Of a stretch of DNA of 40,539 bases, positions 24,179 to 34,011 are shown one piece after another. A model generated the notes under the pieces. That model did not search any database. It saw only the letters and a list, made by a program, of their open reading frames with translations, and had not been told where the DNA came from. Location of the stretch: positions 1 to 40,539 of the forward strand of contig CANBWX010000015.1 of NCBI GenBank assembly GCA_947373225.1, in the 5' to 3' direction. The position numbers and the translations under genes are program-made. How positions within the stretch are numbered: the stretch's first letter is position 1; each line of letters begins with the position of its first letter. This DNA comes from Flavobacteriaceae bacterium. GTDB taxonomy: Bacteria > Bacteroidota > Bacteroidia > Flavobacteriales > Flavobacteriaceae.

Positions 24179-26719
24179 CTAAAAAATCACTCTAAAACTT
24201 AAATTAGGTGTCCGTTCAATCGAATATGTTTTTACGTCTTCGATAGAATTTGTAGTGGTGTTTATTCTATAATATTCGTTAATTTCATTTCTTCGATTCA
24301 AGACATTCAATACAGAAACCCCAATCTTATATTCGATTTTATCGGAGCTTTCCCATTTATAAGTTGTCGAAAAATTGACTTGAAAAAAGTTGTCCAGCTT
24401 TTTATTATTTGGATAATTATAGTCGATTGTGGGATTTGCGGGATCGCTATTATTTATGATATAAGTAGATGGAGTAGTTTCTGGTCTTCCTGAATACCAT
24501 TTTGAACCCAAAGCGATTTTGAAATTTCGTATTTCATAAGTTCCTGACCAAGAAACAACATGTTTTAGTTCGAAATTGTTCGAAAATTCGGTTTGTGTAA
24601 TATTTGGAAAATGATAATTGTTGTCATTATAAGCATAACTTAACCAAGTTATAAAATGATTTATTTTCTTCTGAATCAGTAATTCGGTTCCCAAAACTTC
24701 ATAGTCACCGTTTATACTCACAAACTCCAGTTGGTTTTGAAATCCTTGGCTGGAACTATTAATTCCAGTTACTTTTTTATAGTAATTGTCTAAAGTGAGT
24801 AGCCAATTATTTTGGGTATAAGAAAATCCAAACGATGCTTGCTTACTTCTTTGGATAGGAATCGTAGCATTATTAGACAATATCCAGCGTCTTTTTTCTA
24901 TTCCGAAATAATCTTGCTGACGGTCGATTACCTGATAGCAATTTTGGCTTTTGAATTCGCCCAATACTTCTAAGCTTAAATTATCAGAAATACGATAATT
25001 AAACTGTAATCTTGGCTCAATTTCATATTTTTTGAATTGCTCCATATAGTTGAGTCGCACCCCTGTTTTAAAATATATTTTGGATAAAGAATCATTATAT
25101 TTTCCTTCAACGATAAGGGCATGTGTTCGTAAAACTGTTTTGATTTTTCTGTAAAATAAGGGTGTATTTACTTGATCTAAATTGGTTGTTCCAATTTCGT
25201 CAAGCTGGTAACCGTCATTAATTGTGAACTTAGAATTAATAATATGATTATTTTCTATCTTGAAACCATCGTTCAAGACACCGTTTTCTTGTATTACAAT
25301 TTGATTATCCTGTATTCGTGTTTTCTGAGCATCAAGCTGATAGGCCGAAGCGAAAACGTTAATTTTACTCGTGTTTTTGGCATTCCAGTTTCTTTTCCAA
25401 GAAAGATTAGCCCCATTATTTTTTTGAATTAAACTATTGTTTTCTGACTGAACAACATTATTTATAGTTGTTTTTTGATCTACTGTCAGCTGGTCGTTTG
25501 TGGTTATTAAATCTACTATAATATGGTCTTTTGATCCTATTTTCTGGGAGTATTTCAGTGTAATATCATAAAAATTAAATTTAGCATTATTCAAAAAATC
25601 GATGTTTTGATTATTCGAAAAATTGGTTATCGTTGTGTTTTGAAACGCTTTATTAAAATATTCTTTATAAGTTGGTGTTTTTACTAAATCGGTGATGGAG
25701 CGTCTTGCAGCTATTTCGATAAATCCCTTTCGGTTGATATTAAACTTCGAATAAACATCAGCATTAATCATGTTTATTCCAGCACTAAAACTATTGTTTT
25801 CGATTTTATTTGGATTCGAAGAAATATCAACAACACTCGAAACGCTTTCGCCATAAAAAGCAGAACTTCCATTTTTCGAAATGGTAATAGTATGCGCCAG
25901 ATTAGGATTGAAAGCCGAAATTAAACCAAAAAAATGTCCCGTTTGGTACATTCGAATTCCGTTCCAAAGAAATAAGTTTTGGTCATGAGTACCGCCTCTC
26001 ACATTGATGCTAGAAAGACTTTCATCGGCACTATAAATCCCGGGAATTTGCAACATAGTTTGCAAAACATCGGGTTCTATTAATCCGGGAAGGATCCCTA
26101 ATTTCTTTGGTTTTATGATAAATGTGCCATCGATTGTTTTTGAAATACCAGAAGTCAAGTAGCGATTGGTATTTACTTTGTCTAGTTCTAAAACTTCGAG
26201 GTCTAGAAAAAATTTAAGGCAATTCTTGTTTTGTAATTCTGATGTAACTATTTTTTTTATGGCAAACCCAACATGACTCATTTGAATTTCTGAGGATTCT
26301 TCCTTTTTTAGCTCAAAATAGCCATTTTTATCGGTTGTTGTTTTGGAGCCATTCAAATTTTGAATATTAACACCTTCTTGCGGGGTATTGTTTATTCTCG
26401 AAAACACATAGCCACAAATAAGTTCAGTTTCTTTTTTACTCGAAATAGTAATGAATTTATTGTCTATATTTTTGAAAAGTAAATTAGTCTTTTTTCGGAG
26501 ATAATTAATTTTTTCGCTAAGACTTAATGCTTTTTTTGGAGGTTCAATTTTAAAAGGAATAATTTCATTATCGATGTAATTAAAATTTACATGATGCTGT
26601 TTTTCTATTGATTGCAGAACCATTTTTAAAGCAATTGCTTTGTTATTGACTTGAGCATGAATACTCAGGACAAAAACAAAGCAAAAAAATAAGAGATAAA
26701 TACGTTTTATAAAAAACAT
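24179..26719 (-). CDS. FecA-like TonB-dependent receptor with STN and carboxypeptidase-like domains
   Basis: An 846-aa outer-membrane receptor: signal peptide ending SIHAQ, an STN (secretin/TonB short N-terminal) signalling domain (about 30-95), a CarboxypepD_reg-like beta domain (about 100-175), a plug with INVRGGTHDQNLFLWNGIRM (about 240-260), then a 22-strand-type barrel to the C-terminal Phe. The STN domain and the directly abutting FecR and ECF sigma genes mark a surface-signalling receptor: ligand binding outside would be passed to the anti-sigma factor. No SusD partner is present, so it is not a SusCD pair; the ligand (iron chelate, peptide or other) is unknown. Confidence 0.9.
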   Translation of the reverse strand: MFFIKRIYLLFFCFVFVLSIHAQVNNKAIALKMVLQSIEKQHHVNFNYIDNEIIPFKIEPPKKALSLSEKINYLRKKTNLLFKNIDNKFITISSKKETELICGYVFSRINNTPQEGVNIQNLNGSKTTTDKNGYFELKKEESSEIQMSHVGFAIKKIVTSELQNKNCLKFFLDLEVLELDKVNTNRYLTSGISKTIDGTFIIKPKKLGILPGLIEPDVLQTMLQIPGIYSADESLSSINVRGGTHDQNLFLWNGIRMYQTGHFFGLISAFNPNLAHTITISKNGSSAFYGESVSSVVDISSNPNKIENNSFSAGINMINADVYSKFNINRKGFIEIAARRSITDLVKTPTYKEYFNKAFQNTTITNFSNNQNIDFLNNAKFNFYDITLKYSQKIGSKDHIIVDLITTNDQLTVDQKTTINNVVQSENNSLIQKNNGANLSWKRNWNAKNTSKINVFASAYQLDAQKTRIQDNQIVIQENGVLNDGFKIENNHIINSKFTINDGYQLDEIGTTNLDQVNTPLFYRKIKTVLRTHALIVEGKYNDSLSKIYFKTGVRLNYMEQFKKYEIEPRLQFNYRISDNLSLEVLGEFKSQNCYQVIDRQQDYFGIEKRRWILSNNATIPIQRSKQASFGFSYTQNNWLLTLDNYYKKVTGINSSSQGFQNQLEFVSINGDYEVLGTELLIQKKINHFITWLSYAYNDNNYHFPNITQTEFSNNFELKHVVSWSGTYEIRNFKIALGSKWYSGRPETTPSTYIINNSDPANPTIDYNYPNNKKLDNFFQVNFSTTYKWESSDKIEYKIGVSVLNVLNRRNEINEYYRINTTTNSIEDVKTYSIERTPNLSFRVIF

Positions 26720-27619
26720 TTATTTTCCTTCAAAAATGATTTTGTTAGATTTAATTTTTTTCGGTTCTAAATGATAGGTAGTTGCAATAATTTCGAGTGC
26801 AACATCAAGATTATTGGTAGGGATTTTTCCAGTAAATAATTCATTAGGACTATCGTTTTTAACGTCGATTGTTACGTTATATTGTCTTTGAATTTCATCT
26901 AAGATATTGCGTAGGTTTTCTTTGTTAAAAGCGATTTGATTTTCTAGCCATTCTGGTTTTTGAACATTAACAGGAATGTTTATTTGGGTTCCATTTTGAA
27001 AAGTTACACTTTGTCCATGGGTCAAAATAATTTCTTTATCTTTGTAATTTACTTTTACTCTACCTTCAAAACAAGTGATATCAAAGCGATTTTTTCTTGC
27101 TTTTACATTAAATTGAGTTCCAAGAACGGCCACTTTTCCTAGATCTGTTTTTACTTCAAATCGTTGACCTTTGGCCACTTTAAAATACGCTTCCCCTTGT
27201 AATTCAAGATTTCTGTGGTTGCTCCAATTCCATTTTTTGTATTCAATTTCTGAGCCTGCATTCAAAACTACTTGAGAATTGTCTGGCAGGGAAAAAGTAA
27301 TTCTTTTCCCGTTAGAAGCATATTGGGTTTGTGTCGCAAAATTTTGCACAGTGAAGGTAATTCCTAGAGCAATTACTAAAACTGCGGCGACTCTAAAGAT
27401 CCAAGTTTTATATAACGGAATAACTTTAGGCGACGTTTTTTTATGACTAATAACGTTTTCTAAAATTTTTGCTTCATCAAAATCAGAAACTTTTAACAGT
27501 GCAGAATAGTTTTTGATTTTATCATATTCTTCAAAATTAGGATCAGCCTTTAATTCGGCTAATTCTTCTTTTGTCATATCGTTGTTAAGCCATTTGGCTA
27601 AAAGGTAATTTTTTTCCAT
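26720..27619 (-). CDS. FecR-family anti-sigma factor
   Basis: A 299-aa membrane regulator. The cytosolic N-terminus (about 1-70) would hold the sigma factor. One membrane helix (TWIFRVAAVLVIALGITFTV, about 75-95) is followed by the periplasmic FecR domain (about 105-205; LPDNSQVVLNAGSEIEY and LQGEAYFKVAKG) and a C-terminal DUF4974/STN-like domain (about 215-299). ATG 27619 (MEKNYLLAKW) is chosen; the frame extends nine codons upstream to a non-conserved start. It abuts the receptor gene with no gap and follows the sigma gene by 44 bp, so the three form one unit. Confidence 0.9.
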   Translation of the reverse strand: MEKNYLLAKWLNNDMTKEELAELKADPNFEEYDKIKNYSALLKVSDFDEAKILENVISHKKTSPKVIPLYKTWIFRVAAVLVIALGITFTVQNFATQTQYASNGKRITFSLPDNSQVVLNAGSEIEYKKWNWSNHRNLELQGEAYFKVAKGQRFEVKTDLGKVAVLGTQFNVKARKNRFDITCFEGRVKVNYKDKEIILTHGQSVTFQNGTQINIPVNVQKPEWLENQIAFNKENLRNILDEIQRQYNVTIDVKNDSPNELFTGKIPTNNLDVALEIIATTYHLEPKKIKSNKIIFEGK

Positions 27620-27663
27620 GGTATTTTGCTTATACGTATAGAACAAGTAAAGAGAACTTTACC

Positions 27664-28185
27664 CTACTTTATGTTTTCAATTTTTTTTCGTAACTCTACT
27701 AATGCTAGATGTATGCGTTTTTCAACAGCTTTTACGCTAATATTTAATTCTTCGGCGATTTCGCTGTATTTTTTTCCGTCAATTCTATGCATCAAAAAAG
27801 CAACACGTTGTGTTTCATTCAAGTCTTCAATTGCTTTTAAGAGCTTGGTTTTGAATTGCTTTTCTTCAAGAATAAATTCGGGATTTTCATTTGTTTTATC
27901 AAGACCATTAAAATTTTTTTCATATTCTAACACTACCTTTTTATGTTTCACTTCATTTAGCGAACTATTATTGGCAATCGTATAAATATAAGATTTTGCT
28001 TTTTCGATAGGAACCGAAGCACAATTTTGCCAAAGTTTTATAAAAGCTTCTTGCGTTAAATCTTCTGCTTGATCTTCATTTCCATATTTATACAAAAGAA
28101 AATTGCGGAGTGGTTTTATATGAATCTTGAAAAAGTTTGAAAAAACAATTTCATTGCAGGTCTCTGATAATGAGTCGTTTGACAT
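27664..28185 (-). CDS. ECF-type RNA polymerase sigma factor
   Basis: A 173-aa group-4 sigma factor. Region 2 (about 20-85) contains EDQAEDLTQEAFIKLWQNC, which contacts the -10 element and core enzyme. Region 4 (about 118-170) has LNETQRVAFLMHRIDGKKYS and the helix-turn-helix EIAEELNISVKAVEKRIHLA. It should direct transcription of its own operon (with FecR and the TonB receptor) when released. First gene of the unit, behind a TATATTTG promoter core. Confidence 0.92.
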   Translation of the reverse strand: MSNDSLSETCNEIVFSNFFKIHIKPLRNFLLYKYGNEDQAEDLTQEAFIKLWQNCASVPIEKAKSYIYTIANNSSLNEVKHKKVVLEYEKNFNGLDKTNENPEFILEEKQFKTKLLKAIEDLNETQRVAFLMHRIDGKKYSEIAEELNISVKAVEKRIHLALVELRKKIENIK

Positions 28186-28208
28186 TAATTTTATATTTTG
28201 AAGGCTTA

Positions 28209-28216
28209 CAAATATA
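28209..28216 (-). promoter_or_regulatory. Promoter -7 element of the sigma-FecR-receptor unit
   Basis: TATATTTG on the minus strand, 23 bp before the sigma-factor ATG; the housekeeping type core, so basal expression does not need the ECF sigma itself. Confidence 0.6.
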
Positions 28217-28419
28217 TAATTTTTTTAATTTAGGTAGGGTAAACTTGGGATAAATTGTTTAATTAGTAGACAATATTATTTTTTTGATTTATAGTTTTGT
28301 CACATTTTTATTTATGTTTGTTTGGGGTAAATAAACATAAAATATTTTTATAATTAGTACCAATATTCCAAGTGATATTTACTTAAATATTGCTTGGATA
28401 TTTTGGGTTTTATTTTTCT

Positions 28420-28427
28420 TATATTTG
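28420..28427 (+). promoter_or_regulatory. Promoter -7 element of the repeat lipoprotein gene
   Basis: TATATTTG, with TTGG (28394-28397) 22 bp upstream; 24 bp before ATG 28452. The 266-bp gap 28186-28451 therefore holds two divergent promoters. Confidence 0.6.
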
Positions 28428-28451
28428 TAATAATTCGATTAGGAATAGATT

Positions 28452-29480
28452 ATGATAAATTTTAAAAATTATTTTATTTTTTTAATGTTAATTGGTTTTT
28501 TCACGGCTTGTCAAACAGGTTCTGTGCAAGAAGTTCATAGCACTAAAGAAACTATTACTAAAACTACACCTTTGACTACCGATATCCAAAGGGTGGCCAT
28601 GCAAAATACTTCTCAAGATAATATCATTGACAATTCAAGTTGTTTTATGATAAAATTCCCGTATGTTGTTACTGTAAATAATGTTCAAATTACAATAAAT
28701 TCATCTAGTGATTATCAATTAGTGCAATATAATATTAATGCTTTTTCTAATGATAATGACATTATTTATATTCATTTTCCAATCACTGTTGTTTTTAATG
28801 ATTATACTCAAAAAAGTATTGTTAATCAAAGCGATTTTGATACTTTAGTTTCTGGTTGTCAATCGAATACAAATACATTTGGAAAGATAAATTGCCTGAC
28901 TATTAATTATCCAATAGTGATTAATATGTATGATAGTAATTACCAAATTGCAAGTTCTATTTCGATTATGGATGATCTTGCAATGTTTAATTTTATTTCT
29001 AATTTAGCGGAAAACAAATTTATAGCTATTAGTTATCCTATTACTATTAAGGATCAAAATGGGCAAAATGTTATTGTAACAGCAAATAGTCAATTTGAAG
29101 ATCTCATAAAAAATGCGGTTGATACTTGTTCGGGGAATTCGAATACAACTCTTGATTTTATGCAAATAATCACTGCTAATTCTTGGAACATCTCTTATTA
29201 TTATAATAGTAGTGACAGAACTTCCAATTATAGCGGATATAATTTTACTTTTAATGCTGATTATACAGTAGTTGCAAAAAAATCAGGAATGACTTATAAC
29301 GGAAACTGGTCAACAAGTTTAGATAATGGACATCGACGATTTGAAATAAAATTCGATTCGGATACTTTGGGTAAATTAGACGAAAATTGGAAAGTTTTTG
29401 AATTTAATTTGACTCAATTGCGTTTTAGATCTGAAGATAGTCCCACTGAAAATGATTATCTTTATTTTGAAAAAAATTAA
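28452..29480 (+). CDS. Lipoprotein with four internal repeats and a lipocalin-like C-terminus
   Basis: A 342-aa lipoprotein (lipobox FFTAC, Cys20) of a type I do not recognise by name. Four repeats of about 42 residues are centred on (F/Y)P(I/V)xxx: KFPYVVTVNN (Pro70), HFPITVVFND (Pro110), NYPIVINMYD (Pro154) and SYPITIKDQN (Pro196). Each is followed by an S/N-D/Q-x-(D/E) segment and a short helix; cysteines at 64, 136, 148 and 226 fall near repeat edges. Residues about 233-342 (WNISYYYN, GYNFTFNADYTVVA, GNWSTSLDNG) resemble a lipocalin-like beta domain. It is divergent from the sigma/FecR/receptor unit and may be surface-exposed. Function unknown. Confidence 0.8.
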   Translation: MINFKNYFIFLMLIGFFTACQTGSVQEVHSTKETITKTTPLTTDIQRVAMQNTSQDNIIDNSSCFMIKFPYVVTVNNVQITINSSSDYQLVQYNINAFSNDNDIIYIHFPITVVFNDYTQKSIVNQSDFDTLVSGCQSNTNTFGKINCLTINYPIVINMYDSNYQIASSISIMDDLAMFNFISNLAENKFIAISYPITIKDQNGQNVIVTANSQFEDLIKNAVDTCSGNSNTTLDFMQIITANSWNISYYYNSSDRTSNYSGYNFTFNADYTVVAKKSGMTYNGNWSTSLDNGHRRFEIKFDSDTLGKLDENWKVFEFNLTQLRFRSEDSPTENDYLYFEKN

Positions 29481-29494
29481 TCAAGACATTGCTT

Positions 29495-32400
29495 TCAACG
29501 TTTCAAACTAAAATGACCTTTTGCTTCTCTTCCGTCTTCTAATTTTAAGGTGTACCAATAGTCATCTGCGGGCAATGGATTACCATTTAATGCACCATCC
29601 CAACCTTGGCTAGATGGAAGAATTTGTTTGAGGAACTTTCCGTATCGGTCAAAAATATAAATTACAGCATTAGCATTAAAATTAGCATTGACTCCTTTTA
29701 TGTTCCAATAGTCATTGAATCCATCATTATTTGGTGTGAAAAATTTAGGAACACCAATAACAGCAAAAGTTTTACTAGCATTTCCGCATCCGTTTTTATC
29801 GCTAACAAATACTTCATGAATTCCGTAAGCTACATTTTCGAAATAATTTGATTCTTGATAAAATCCATTTCTGTCATCTAAACTATAAACATAATTGCCG
29901 TTTCCGGTTACATTTATGGTTACAGAATTTACTTCGGTTAAATCAACAACAACAATACTTTGAATAATTGCCTTATCCGAAGCAGTCACTTTTAGAGTTC
30001 GAATTCTGCTGCAACCTTTTAGAGAAATTGCTTCAACAGTATATATTCCTGCAGTATTTACGGCTAATGTAGCTGCTGTTTTTCCTGACAAAATGGTTCC
30101 ATCTTTTGTCCAAATATAGGTGTAATTATTTGTTGATGATCCATCTAAAATTCCCGCATCAAGTGTTACAAAAAGGGTAGGATCATCAGAACATACATAT
30201 TTATCATCGGTACCATTTGTATTCAAATTGATATTTGGCAACGGATTTACGGTTAAAGTTATAAATGCACCAAGTCCAAAACAGGCATTATCTAGATTAC
30301 TATCAACACGAACCCAAATATCTTGTTTGTTTATGACTGTATTCCTAAAATTTGAAGGATTTGCTATTTCATTGATTTCTGATAGAGCATCGGCTTTGGA
30401 GGTGTAATATTTTATGCTATAATCAGAACTTGGTGAAGGAAGAATAGCTTGAATATCGGTAGTTACAGTATGAAAATCAAATTCTGAAAAACCATCTATG
30501 TCACTAGGATTAGTATCATCGCAAGTACCAAAATTTCTATGAAAAGTGGTGGAATTTATCTGTGTTACCGAAACTTTCAAATCTAATTGTACCACACTTG
30601 CGCAGCCATTGATATTCACAACTCTTGCCCAAACTGACATTGCAAAAGGGGTCTTGTTTGCAAAAGCCAAAGGAGTTGCTATTAATTCTTTCGAATCTGC
30701 GGAATTGGCTCCAGCCAAAGTGTTGTAATAAGAAAATGTATCAGTAGCAAAATTGCTAGAGATTGCATCGTTTCTTACCGTTAGATTAAAAGTCGAAAAT
30801 CCATCTGCATTATCATCGCATTGTACAATGAGAACTTTATTGAGAATCGGTAACGGATTAATTGTCAATGTAGTTTCGGATGAAAGTAAACCGCAAGAGT
30901 TTCCCAATTTGTTCAATTGAACCCGATATTTATACCCATTTATTGTGCTAGAAACACTTTTAATCAACAAAGTATTAGTTGTAGCACCAGAATAAGGTGC
31001 ATTATTTGGGATGTCATTCCAAGTAGAACCATTGATTGAAACTTGCCATTGATAGGTACTTCCGCCATTATCCGCCAAAGTAATTGTTGCGGTTTGTAAT
31101 TCGCAAGTTGGCGAAACTATTGGTTGAGTAGTAATTACTATTGGCGCAGCAATTAAATAATTAGGTTTTGGAATTGTATAGCCAATTCCGCTGGTAACAA
31201 TTCCATTTGCATTTATAGTTAAAGGACTATTTCCTAATAAACCATCGCCGTTAGGATCTAAAAATCCAGCTTCGATAACATCGGTGCATCCATCATTATC
31301 GCTGTCGAGATCTATATAATTTTTATATCCATCACCATCGGTATCGAGAATAGGAATTTTTAGAACTCCAGAATCTGCCGAAGTTTCAACCGAATCGGAG
31401 AGCCCATTTGTGCCAAAAGAAGCTGAATTTCCATCAATTATGCCATCCAAATTTGCATCTGTAGCATTGCTTCCGGATTCGATCACGTCGTAAATTCCAT
31501 CATTATCACTGTCTAAATCCAAATAATCGGGTACACCGTCAGCATCCGAATCTACAGGATTAATTCCTGGACCGTAAGCATCGGATAAGCCGTCATTATT
31601 GGTGTCTATATTTGAATAAGGCAAGAAATTTTTGCCCTGAGCTTCGATGTTATCTGGGATTCCGTCATTGTCACTGTCTAAATCCAATTGATCTGGAATT
31701 CCATCACCATCCGAATCTTTTGGAACGCAAACTGCAAAGAATCGTAAAGTTGATTTGTTTGCATTCGCATCCGATGAATTAATATGGGTGAAACGTATTG
31801 AATTTGTCAAATAACTCAAAAACTTGAAAGTTCCAGTTCCAGCGGCTAAAGGAATTGCATTGTTTAATTTGAATCGTATTTCGAAAGATGAAAATTGAGT
31901 AACACCACTTTCATAAATGCCGTCATAATTGGTGTCAATCAACAATTGATTGTCAGGATTAAGGACAGTTATGGTTTTATTAATATCGGAGTTTACGATA
32001 TATTCGGCATCAGCATTTAACAAATCAGTTGTATTTGCGATTGTTACATATTCCATTCCTAAACTTATAGGTTTGGCAAAAGTCATGGTATAAGTTGCCG
32101 AATTTCCTATACCAGCAGGAACTTCGGTAATAAAACTACCATCGGCACTTCCTATAAATGGGGTTGCACTTGTAGTTCTGGATGTAGTGATTGTTCCGGA
32201 AAAAGAATTGGAATAACCTCCTACAGTTACATTTTTCAAAGCCGAATTAGAAATATCTATCTTTTGATCGCCATATGATTCGGTGCAATTTGTGATGCCG
32301 TCGTTATCGTTATCAATATCTATATTGTCAATAACGGTATCGTTATCTACATCGGTAGGGCAATTGCTAACGGGGATTTTGTCTGATAAAATAGAACTAC

Positions 32401-33988
32401 AACCCGTAATACTTCCTTTTACTTGGTAGTAACCAGGTTGAGTAGGTATATAGGAGTTAAAGTTCGAATTAGGAATTGGCAAACCATTGAAAGACCATTC
32501 GAAAGTATCATAAGCCGAAATTGAACTTACTTTTAAAACTACATTCGGAATACAGGAGGAAGTCGCGCCAATACTTACTTTAGAGGTAATCTCGGGTTTT
32601 GTATCGAAACCGGAATAATAGCCGCCATAAGTAGCATTTCCGTTCGAACTATAAAAGGAAACGTAAACCTGCTTGCTCGATTTTACAGCAATATTGCCAG
32701 TTAGATAAGGAACGGAATAACACACGAAATTGAGATTTCCTAAGATTGGAGTTGCTGGTACTGGAACGGGATTTCCATTTATGGTGACCGTTGCTCCGGT
32801 TTCGGTTACGATATTCAAACTCCCATCGCCATAGTTTATGTTTCCAATAGAATCTATGTACGGAATATTATCGACAACATTTGGAGTGGCACAATTAAGT
32901 GGTGGCACGAAAGATAAATTTTGATTGGCAGGAGAAGGCGAACCGCCAATACTTTGATAGGCAAAAACTTTTTCGGAAGTGCTAACATACAGATTTCCAT
33001 TGGTAAAATAACTGCCGTTAATGTCAGCATATTCTCCTTTATTTAGTGTTTTAAAAAGAGTAGTTCCATTAATGAAAACTTGAGTATTATCAACGTTTGC
33101 AATCAATAAAACCCTTTCTAAATCGTCTGTTCCTATTCCTTTAACAAAAATGTATTCTTTTCCTGTTTTTTCGTAAGAAACGATTTGGTCAAAACCTACA
33201 TCACGACCAATGGGTACAAAAACGTTATTTTGTTTGACAGTAGCCGAGCTATTACTTCCTCCAAATGAACCCGAATTAACAACTACCGGTTTGTCGGTTT
33301 CAACTAATGCTCCTATGATTTTCGAACTATTAGTTATGGCATTATTGTCGTTATAATTTTCTAATGCCAAAACATAGCTTTCGTTTTTGTTTAAAGTGAT
33401 AGTTATTGGACTTGTGAAAACACTGCCGTCTGAGAATTTCGTACCAATTGGAATATTCGAAATCGTAACTTTTGTCCCGTTTTCGGTAGATAAAATAGAG
33501 GCGAAATTAAGTACACTCGAATCGTAAATAGGATTGAACATGGCACCTAATCTAAAAATAGTACCAAGCGCACTATTTCCTTTAGATACCAATCCTCCCG
33601 CATGAGCATAAGTTGTAATTTTATTTACGATGTTTTTTTGAGCTGTGACTCTAATGCTTGCATAAATTAAATCGTCAGCTTCAATTAGGTAACCTTTATT
33701 TTTTACGATGCCAATACTTGTTTTTGGTGTAAATAACTGGGTGTTATCTCCATTTCCAATCGAATATATATAAGGCGCTGTGTTACTAACGATTCCTGTT
33801 ATGGTTTTTCCTCCAATTTCAGTGATTGTAAAATTAACATTCGCAGTGCTTGGCGTCGAAATATATAGAAATTGGTCTTCCGCCAAATTAGTTTGTGAAG
33901 TTAATGGCGGAATAAAATGAGTCTTGCTAAATTGAGAAAAACAATTTATTGTTATGAAAATAAAGAAAAGAAGGGTTGTTTTTTTCAT
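29495..33988 (-). CDS. Large type IX secreted surface protein with IgGFc-binding-like domain and TSP3 repeats
   Basis: A 1497-aa exported protein. Signal peptide (1-19, TINCFSQ); IgGFc-binding-like N-terminal domain (about 25-465, ending [20 protein letters not shown]); Ig-like segment (about 465-543); thrombospondin type 3 calcium repeats starting at 546 ([19 protein letters not shown]) and again from about 735 ([19 protein letters not shown]), several copies. More Ig/SprB-like beta domains follow. The C-terminal 82 residues ([15 protein letters not shown], then [11 protein letters not shown] and [10 protein letters not shown]) are the gliding-motility-associated CTD that targets type IX secretion. 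ATG 33988 (MKKTTLLFF) is chosen because the 29 upstream codons overlap the preceding gene. Likely an adhesin or motility surface protein. Confidence 0.9.
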   Translation of the reverse strand: MKKTTLLFFIFITINCFSQFSKTHFIPPLTSQTNLAEDQFLYISTPSTANVNFTITEIGGKTITGIVSNTAPYIYSIGNGDNTQLFTPKTSIGIVKNKGYLIEADDLIYASIRVTAQKNIVNKITTYAHAGGLVSKGNSALGTIFRLGAMFNPIYDSSVLNFASILSTENGTKVTISNIPIGTKFSDGSVFTSPITITLNKNESYVLALENYNDNNAITNSSKIIGALVETDKPVVVNSGSFGGSNSSATVKQNNVFVPIGRDVGFDQIVSYEKTGKEYIFVKGIGTDDLERVLLIANVDNTQVFINGTTLFKTLNKGEYADINGSYFTNGNLYVSTSEKVFAYQSIGGSPSPANQNLSFVPPLNCATPNVVDNIPYIDSIGNINYGDGSLNIVTETGATVTINGNPVPVPATPILGNLNFVCYSVPYLTGNIAVKSSKQVYVSFYSSNGNATYGGYYSGFDTKPEITSKVSIGATSSCIPNVVLKVSSISAYDTFEWSFNGLPIPNSNFNSYIPTQPGYYQVKGSITGCSSILSDKIPVSNCPTDVDNDTVIDNIDIDNDNDGITNCTESYGDQKIDISNSALKNVTVGGYSNSFSGTITTSRTTSATPFIGSADGSFITEVPAGIGNSATYTMTFAKPISLGMEYVTIANTTDLLNADAEYIVNSDINKTITVLNPDNQLLIDTNYDGIYESGVTQFSSFEIRFKLNNAIPLAAGTGTFKFLSYLTNSIRFTHINSSDANANKSTLRFFAVCVPKDSDGDGIPDQLDLDSDNDGIPDNIEAQGKNFLPYSNIDTNNDGLSDAYGPGINPVDSDADGVPDYLDLDSDNDGIYDVIESGSNATDANLDGIIDGNSASFGTNGLSDSVETSADSGVLKIPILDTDGDGYKNYIDLDSDNDGCTDVIEAGFLDPNGDGLLGNSPLTINANGIVTSGIGYTIPKPNYLIAAPIVITTQPIVSPTCELQTATITLADNGGSTYQWQVSINGSTWNDIPNNAPYSGATTNTLLIKSVSSTINGYKYRVQLNKLGNSCGLLSSETTLTINPLPILNKVLIVQCDDNADGFSTFNLTVRNDAISSNFATDTFSYYNTLAGANSADSKELIATPLAFANKTPFAMSVWARVVNINGCASVVQLDLKVSVTQINSTTFHRNFGTCDDTNPSDIDGFSEFDFHTVTTDIQAILPSPSSDYSIKYYTSKADALSEINEIANPSNFRNTVINKQDIWVRVDSNLDNACFGLGAFITLTVNPLPNINLNTNGTDDKYVCSDDPTLFVTLDAGILDGSSTNNYTYIWTKDGTILSGKTAATLAVNTAGIYTVEAISLKGCSRIRTLKVTASDKAIIQSIVVVDLTEVNSVTINVTGNGNYVYSLDDRNGFYQESNYFENVAYGIHEVFVSDKNGCGNASKTFAVIGVPKFFTPNNDGFNDYWNIKGVNANFNANAVIYIFDRYGKFLKQILPSSQGWDGALNGNPLPADDYWYTLKLEDGREAKGHFSLKR

Positions 33989-34011
33989 TGTATAAAAATA
34001 GCTAATTAGCT

